Of a stretch of 64,000 bases of DNA, positions 60,878 through 64,000 are shown in pieces. Positions within the stretch are counted from its first letter, which is position 1, and each line of letters begins with the position of its first letter. The stretch comes from a bacterium (GTDB lineage: Bacteria; Armatimonadota; Fimbriimonadia; Fimbriimonadales; Fimbriimonadaceae), in assembly GCA_013823945.1 (NCBI GenBank), contig PNMZ01000002.1, positions 62,001 through 126,000 of the forward strand, written 5' to 3'. A program made the translations under genes and the position numbers. The notes under the pieces are model-generated. The model ran no database searches, had not been told where the DNA came from, and saw only the letters and a list, made by a program, of their open reading frames with translations.

Positions 60878-61738
60878 ATGAAAAGAATCCTCATCGTGGC
60901 GTTATCCGCCACCATCGCGAGTTCGGCTTTTGGCGTGAACTTGTACAGCAATCAATCATCAAACGTCAACGTCGCGGCGTTGAACTTCTCAACAACAACT
61001 CGAAGCGGTGTGACTGCGGCAGCGGGATCGATGTGGAGTGAAGTGCAAGCAAACGGTTCGGGTGTTCAAACTGAATCGAATACTAATGCTGGCAGTTCCG
61101 TGCATTTAGTTGCTCCGGGTCCCAATTTTCGGCTAGCAGATGATTTTACAGTCAGTGGTGCAGGTTGGAATGTTACAGGCATTGCAGTATTCGCTTACCA
61201 AACCGGCTCGACGTCCAATCCGGTAACAGGCGGCAATATGAATCTTTGGAGTGGTCGCCCAGGCGAAACTTCGTCAGTGATCATTGGAACGGCAACCTGG
61301 TCCAACGCGACTGACCAGCTTCAGCTTGATGCGAACACAGTCGGAATTGGCAACAGAATTTTCAATACAAACTCCCCGGCACCGGGATCAGCACCAGGAA
61401 CGACCCGCCGAATTTGGCAAAGCAACTTCACGCTGAACCAAACCCTGGCCGCGGGGACATATTGGATCGATTATCAGTTGACGACTACAGCTGGCTCACT
61501 TTTTGCCCCTACAACGACTCACCAAGACGTTCGAGGTATTTCGGGAGCGAATGCTCGGCAACTCACCACGACAGGTTGGGTTGACGTCATCGATGGTGGA
61601 AACCCTGCTGCTGCTCCGGATGTTGCGCAAGACATGCCGTTCATCATTTCCGGTGAAGCGGTGCCGGAACCAATGACGATGGGCGTTCTCGCTCTTGGTG
61701 CAGCTGCTCTTGCAGCGCGCAAGCGACGAAAGAGCTAA
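60878..61738 (+). CDS. PEP-CTERM sorting domain protein
   Basis: The 286-residue protein has a signal peptide (1-18) and a C-terminal sorting signal at 262-286: VPEPMTMGVLALGAAALAARKRRKS, a PEP motif, hydrophobic segment and basic end. An exosortase, not in the window, would process it for surface display. The middle is beta-rich with RLADDFTVSGAGWNVTGIAVFAYQTG and NFTLNQTLAAGTYWIDYQL, a pattern common in such proteins. GGAG precedes the start. A strong terminator follows. Likely an abundant exported protein (inference). Confidence 0.93.
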   Translation: MKRILIVALSATIASSAFGVNLYSNQSSNVNVAALNFSTTTRSGVTAAAGSMWSEVQANGSGVQTESNTNAGSSVHLVAPGPNFRLADDFTVSGAGWNVTGIAVFAYQTGSTSNPVTGGNMNLWSGRPGETSSVIIGTATWSNATDQLQLDANTVGIGNRIFNTNSPAPGSAPGTTRRIWQSNFTLNQTLAAGTYWIDYQLTTTAGSLFAPTTTHQDVRGISGANARQLTTTGWVDVIDGGNPAAAPDVAQDMPFIISGEAVPEPMTMGVLALGAAALAARKRRKS

Positions 61739-61771
61739 GCTTCACTCTGAAGTCTGAATTCTGAGACATTG

Positions 61772-61808
61772 AACTGGTTCGGTTGAAAAACCGAGCCAGT
61801 TTTTTTTC
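61772..61808 (+). terminator. Intrinsic terminator after the PEP-CTERM gene
   Basis: AACTGGTTCGGT (61772-61783) pairs with ACCGAGCCAGTT (61790-61801), 12 bp with one G-U, followed by eight T. The classic form, 33 bases after the stop. Confidence 0.93.
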
Positions 61809-62108
61809 CGCTTGATCTGGATATGTAGACAAAAAGATACATAATATGGAATGATGATTTTGCTGTGAGATTTTCCCCTTTGATTCGGGGAAAAGTGCGG
61901 GGGAACTCGCCAAGAAAAAAAACAAAAAAGTCGCTCCATATTGTGGTTGGGCGTCGTCTTGACCACAGAATGTAGCGGTTCCACCTGGAAAATTCACTAG
62001 GAATTGTTCGGGAGGGGATTGGCAGAAATTAGCGGAACGGATTCGCGCTAGCGGTTAGCTTTGGAGCAAGGAATTGCGACAGGGAAAGCTTGATCGAAGA
62101 GGGCAGCG

Positions 62109-62136
62109 ACTCTGGAGATGAACTCCGGAGTTTTTT
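62109..62136 (+). terminator. Intrinsic terminator in the nrdA leader
   Basis: ACTCTGGAG (62109-62117) pairs with CTCCGGAGT (62123-62131), 9 bp with one G-U and a five-base loop, followed by six T. No protein gene ends upstream within 300 bases, so it may end a noncoding RNA or attenuate nrdA. Confidence 0.85.
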
Positions 62137-62237
62137 ATTCCTCCACCGGTGCGGGTTGCGACTCGCGGCTTAGGGCTAGGGCACCTGGGCAAACCGTCCT
62201 GCGGGACGTAGAAATAAACACGTTACGAGAAAGAAAT

Positions 62238-64000
62238 GAGCACGACGCTAAATGATCTGGAATTGAAGAGATTCGCCTTGATGTCCACCGCTGAGCGGCC
62301 GAAATTGGACTGGGCGACGGACATTGCCAATGATTTGAGCGTTGAGAAAGAGATTCGGCTTGTGGGAGCGCACGATGAGCGGGATTTTGATGCGGGCGTT
62401 GTGGGGGAGATTGTTGGCGATGCGATGGCGGCAGTTTTGCTGAGCCAGGGCCGAGACGACTTGGACACGGTCGAGAATCGGGCGTTTGCAAAGCGCATCT
62501 CGCGGGATGTGGTTGACCGGCTAGGGACGCTGGGGGGCGATCGGCTTTCGATCACGGAATATGACTTGAGTGTTTTGATTGAAGCGGTTTTGATTGAAGC
62601 GGGGGCGTTTGATGTTGCGAAGAGCTTGGTGAGTCAGCGGAGCCGATTGCCCAAGGCGGAGACGCCGAGTAGCACGGTGAAGATGATTCGGCGGAATCAG
62701 CAGGTGGTGCCGTGGAGCGGGGACAAGATTGAAATCGCGGTCCGAAAAGCATTTTTGAGTCAGGGTTTGAACAGCGAGCCAGCAGTGGAGATTGCGGCGA
62801 ATGTGGAATTGAAGGTTTTGGCGAGCGGAAACGCTTATGTGGGGATTGAGACGATTCAGGATTTGGTTCAGGAAGAGTTGATGCGAGGTGGCCACTTTAA
62901 GGTGGCGGAAGCTTACATTACTTACCGAGCGGAGCGGGCGATGATGCGCCTTAACGAACGGGTGGAGAAGGCCGCAAGCGACCAGTTCGAGATGATTACG
63001 GTCATCGATAAGAACGGGGTGAGCCAGTTCTGGGATGGAGAAGATCTGCGGCGGCGGATTGATTTTGCATTGATTGGGCTTGAGATTGATATGACTCGAG
63101 ATCGGCTGGAGGTCGAATTACGGCGCAGCATCACGGCGGATATCCCGGCGGCGGACTTGCGGAAGCTGATAACGATGAACGCGAAGACGCTGATGGAAAA
63201 GGATGCGGATTTCCGATTCTTTGCGGCGCGGATCCTACTGAGCTACATCTATGAAGAAGTTTTGGGTTGGGATATCGTTCGGGATGGCGTGGAGAAGCTC
63301 AAGGCGTTCCACGCGCAGGCGTTTACGAAATACATTCAGCGAGCGGTGGAGATCAACCGGCTCAGCCCGGATTTGCGGAGCTGTGATTTGGCGAAGCTCG
63401 CCGGTGCGCTCGACCCAACGGCAGATTTGGATTTTGATTTTCTGGGGATTCAGACGCTTTATGATCGGTACTTGATCACGGACAAGACGGGCAAGGTGCC
63501 GGTGCGGTTGGAAACGCCGCAAATGTTCTGGATGCGGGTGGCGATGGGGCTCTTTAAGGAAGAATCCAACCGCGAGGAACGTACGATTGAGCTTTATCAG
63601 CTTTATAAGAGTCGGCGGTTCTGCAGCAGTACTCCGACATTGTTCAACTCAGGGACGTTGCGAAGCCAGCTCAGCAGTTGTTATCTTTACAAAGTGGATG
63701 ACTCGATTGAGAGCATCATGATTCGCGGGATTGCGGAGAATGCTTTCCTGAGCAAGTGGGCGGGTGGCCTTGGCGGAAGCTGGACCAGCGTTCGTGGCAC
63801 GGGTGGCTACATTGAAGGCACAAACGGGGAGAGCCAAGGGGTTATTCCGTTCCTCAAGATGCACAACGACCAGCTCGTGGCGGTGAACCAGGGCGGCAAG
63901 CGCGCGGGGAGCGGCTGTGCTTACTTGGAAAGTTGGCACAACGACATCTATGACTTTATGGAATTGCGGCGCAACACGGGGGATGAGCGGCGGCGCACCC
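62238..64000 (+). CDS. nrdA: Ribonucleoside-diphosphate reductase large subunit, class I, partial
   Basis: The frame from the ATG at 62238 stays open to the right edge, giving 587 residues. The enzyme reduces ribonucleotides to deoxyribonucleotides for DNA synthesis, with a separate radical subunit (NrdB), not in the window. An ATP-cone is clear at about 150-240 (VKMIRRNQQVVPWSGDKIEIAVRKAF ... VAEAYITYRAERA), and residues before and after look like degenerate cones. The catalytic domain begins with SSTPTLFNSGTLRSQLSSCYL (a conserved Cys), then GLGGSWTSVRGTGGYIEGTNG, VIPFLKMHND and NQGGKRAGSGCAYLESWH, as in chlamydial-type NrdA. The class is inferred from the last motifs. Confidence 0.9.

Larger units (their letters stand above)
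61739..62237 (+). other. Gene-free region between PEP-CTERM gene and nrdA
   Basis: This 499-base stretch contains the PEP-CTERM terminator (61772-61808), a hairpin TTTTCCCC...GGGGAAAA at 61871-61894, about 200 bases without an ORF, and another intrinsic terminator at 62109-62136 followed by 101 bases of leader before nrdA. A terminator without a gene in front of it implies either a small RNA from somewhere between 61810 and 62136 or an attenuated nrdA leader. I recognise no riboswitch or RNA family. Confidence 0.55.

Noticed and set aside
62187-62216. Resemblance to the first half of a cyclic-di-GMP-I riboswitch (GGGCAAACC, short hairpin, GGGACG)
   Set aside because: The required second half with its tetraloop receptor and GGTTACC-like segment is missing before the nrdA start, so the match is probably chance.
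62238-64000. Class II (NrdJ) reductase
   Set aside because: The GLGGSWTSVRGTGGYIEG and NQGGKRAGSGCAYLESWH segments and ATP-cone layout fit class I NrdA better; the part with the decisive C-terminal cysteines lies outside the window.
1-64000. tRNA, rRNA, CRISPR array, insertion sequence, prophage
   Set aside because: No tRNA T-loop signatures, no regular spaced direct repeats, and no transposase, integrase or phage-type genes were seen by eye; a tRNAscan and Infernal run would be needed to be certain.

Overview
This window looks like chromosomal DNA from a bacterium of the phylum Armatimonadota, most likely a Fimbriimonas-like lineage. That placement is an inference. It rests on the many prepilin-type signal peptides, including one of the FTLIELLVVIAII type followed by FPVFAQAK, on a PEP-CTERM sorted protein, on a Tat-exported DUF1501/DUF1800 pair, and on a division cluster that carries DUF881 and Sbp genes in the Terrabacteria style. 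A DNPR motif in MurE and a linked asd gene suggest diaminopimelate-type peptidoglycan. I saw no tRNA, rRNA, CRISPR array or transposase.

Layout. 1-4742: a cut-off secreted protein, a cysteine amidase-like protein, accD-accA, an Mrp ATPase, and an M48 protease that overlaps mrp tail to tail. 4920-15480: a pilus region on the plus strand. It starts with three almost identical major-pilin genes, each followed by a terminator-like hairpin. Two paralogous minor-pilin cassettes follow (A, 6963-10511; B, 10579-15480). Each codes for a GspI/PilV-like, a GspJ/PilW-like and a GspK/PilX-like protein plus a small membrane protein. Cassette B has two GspJ-like proteins with long polyproline tails. 15508-19608: trpB, then asd flanked by two paralogous AraC-type regulators. 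19828-25765: DUF1501/DUF1800, a small membrane protein, a GT-C type membrane protein and a DUF899 protein. 25799-33275 (minus strand): an active and a probably inactive S41 protease, rpiB, a HEAT-repeat secreted protein, mtnP and a BtuF-like lipoprotein. 33340-41840: sugar isomerase-like, HAD hydrolase, two Mpv17-like membrane proteins, M14 peptidase, a prepilin-like protein, a pterin dehydratase and an M23-CAP fusion.

42228-60652 is one long division and cell-wall (dcw) cluster on the plus strand: mraZ, rsmH, ftsL-like, ftsI-type PBP, murE, murF, mraY, murD, ftsW, murG, a murC-ddl fusion, ftsQ-like, DUF881, sbp, ftsA, ftsZ. Most neighbours overlap by a few bases, which suggests translational coupling. 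Two spacers (murE-murF, mraY-murD) instead hold C-rich/G-rich repeat elements. A good sigma70-type promoter and a leader hairpin precede mraZ. Downstream lie a PEP-CTERM protein, a roughly 500-base gene-free stretch with an intrinsic terminator, and the start of a class I ribonucleotide reductase large subunit that runs off the window.

The most unusual part is the pilus region. It has tandem major pilins and two parallel tip-type minor-pilin sets, one carrying polyproline tails, but no assembly ATPase, platform protein, secretin or prepilin peptidase. My reading, which is inference, is that one remote assembly machine could be served here by alternative tip complexes.
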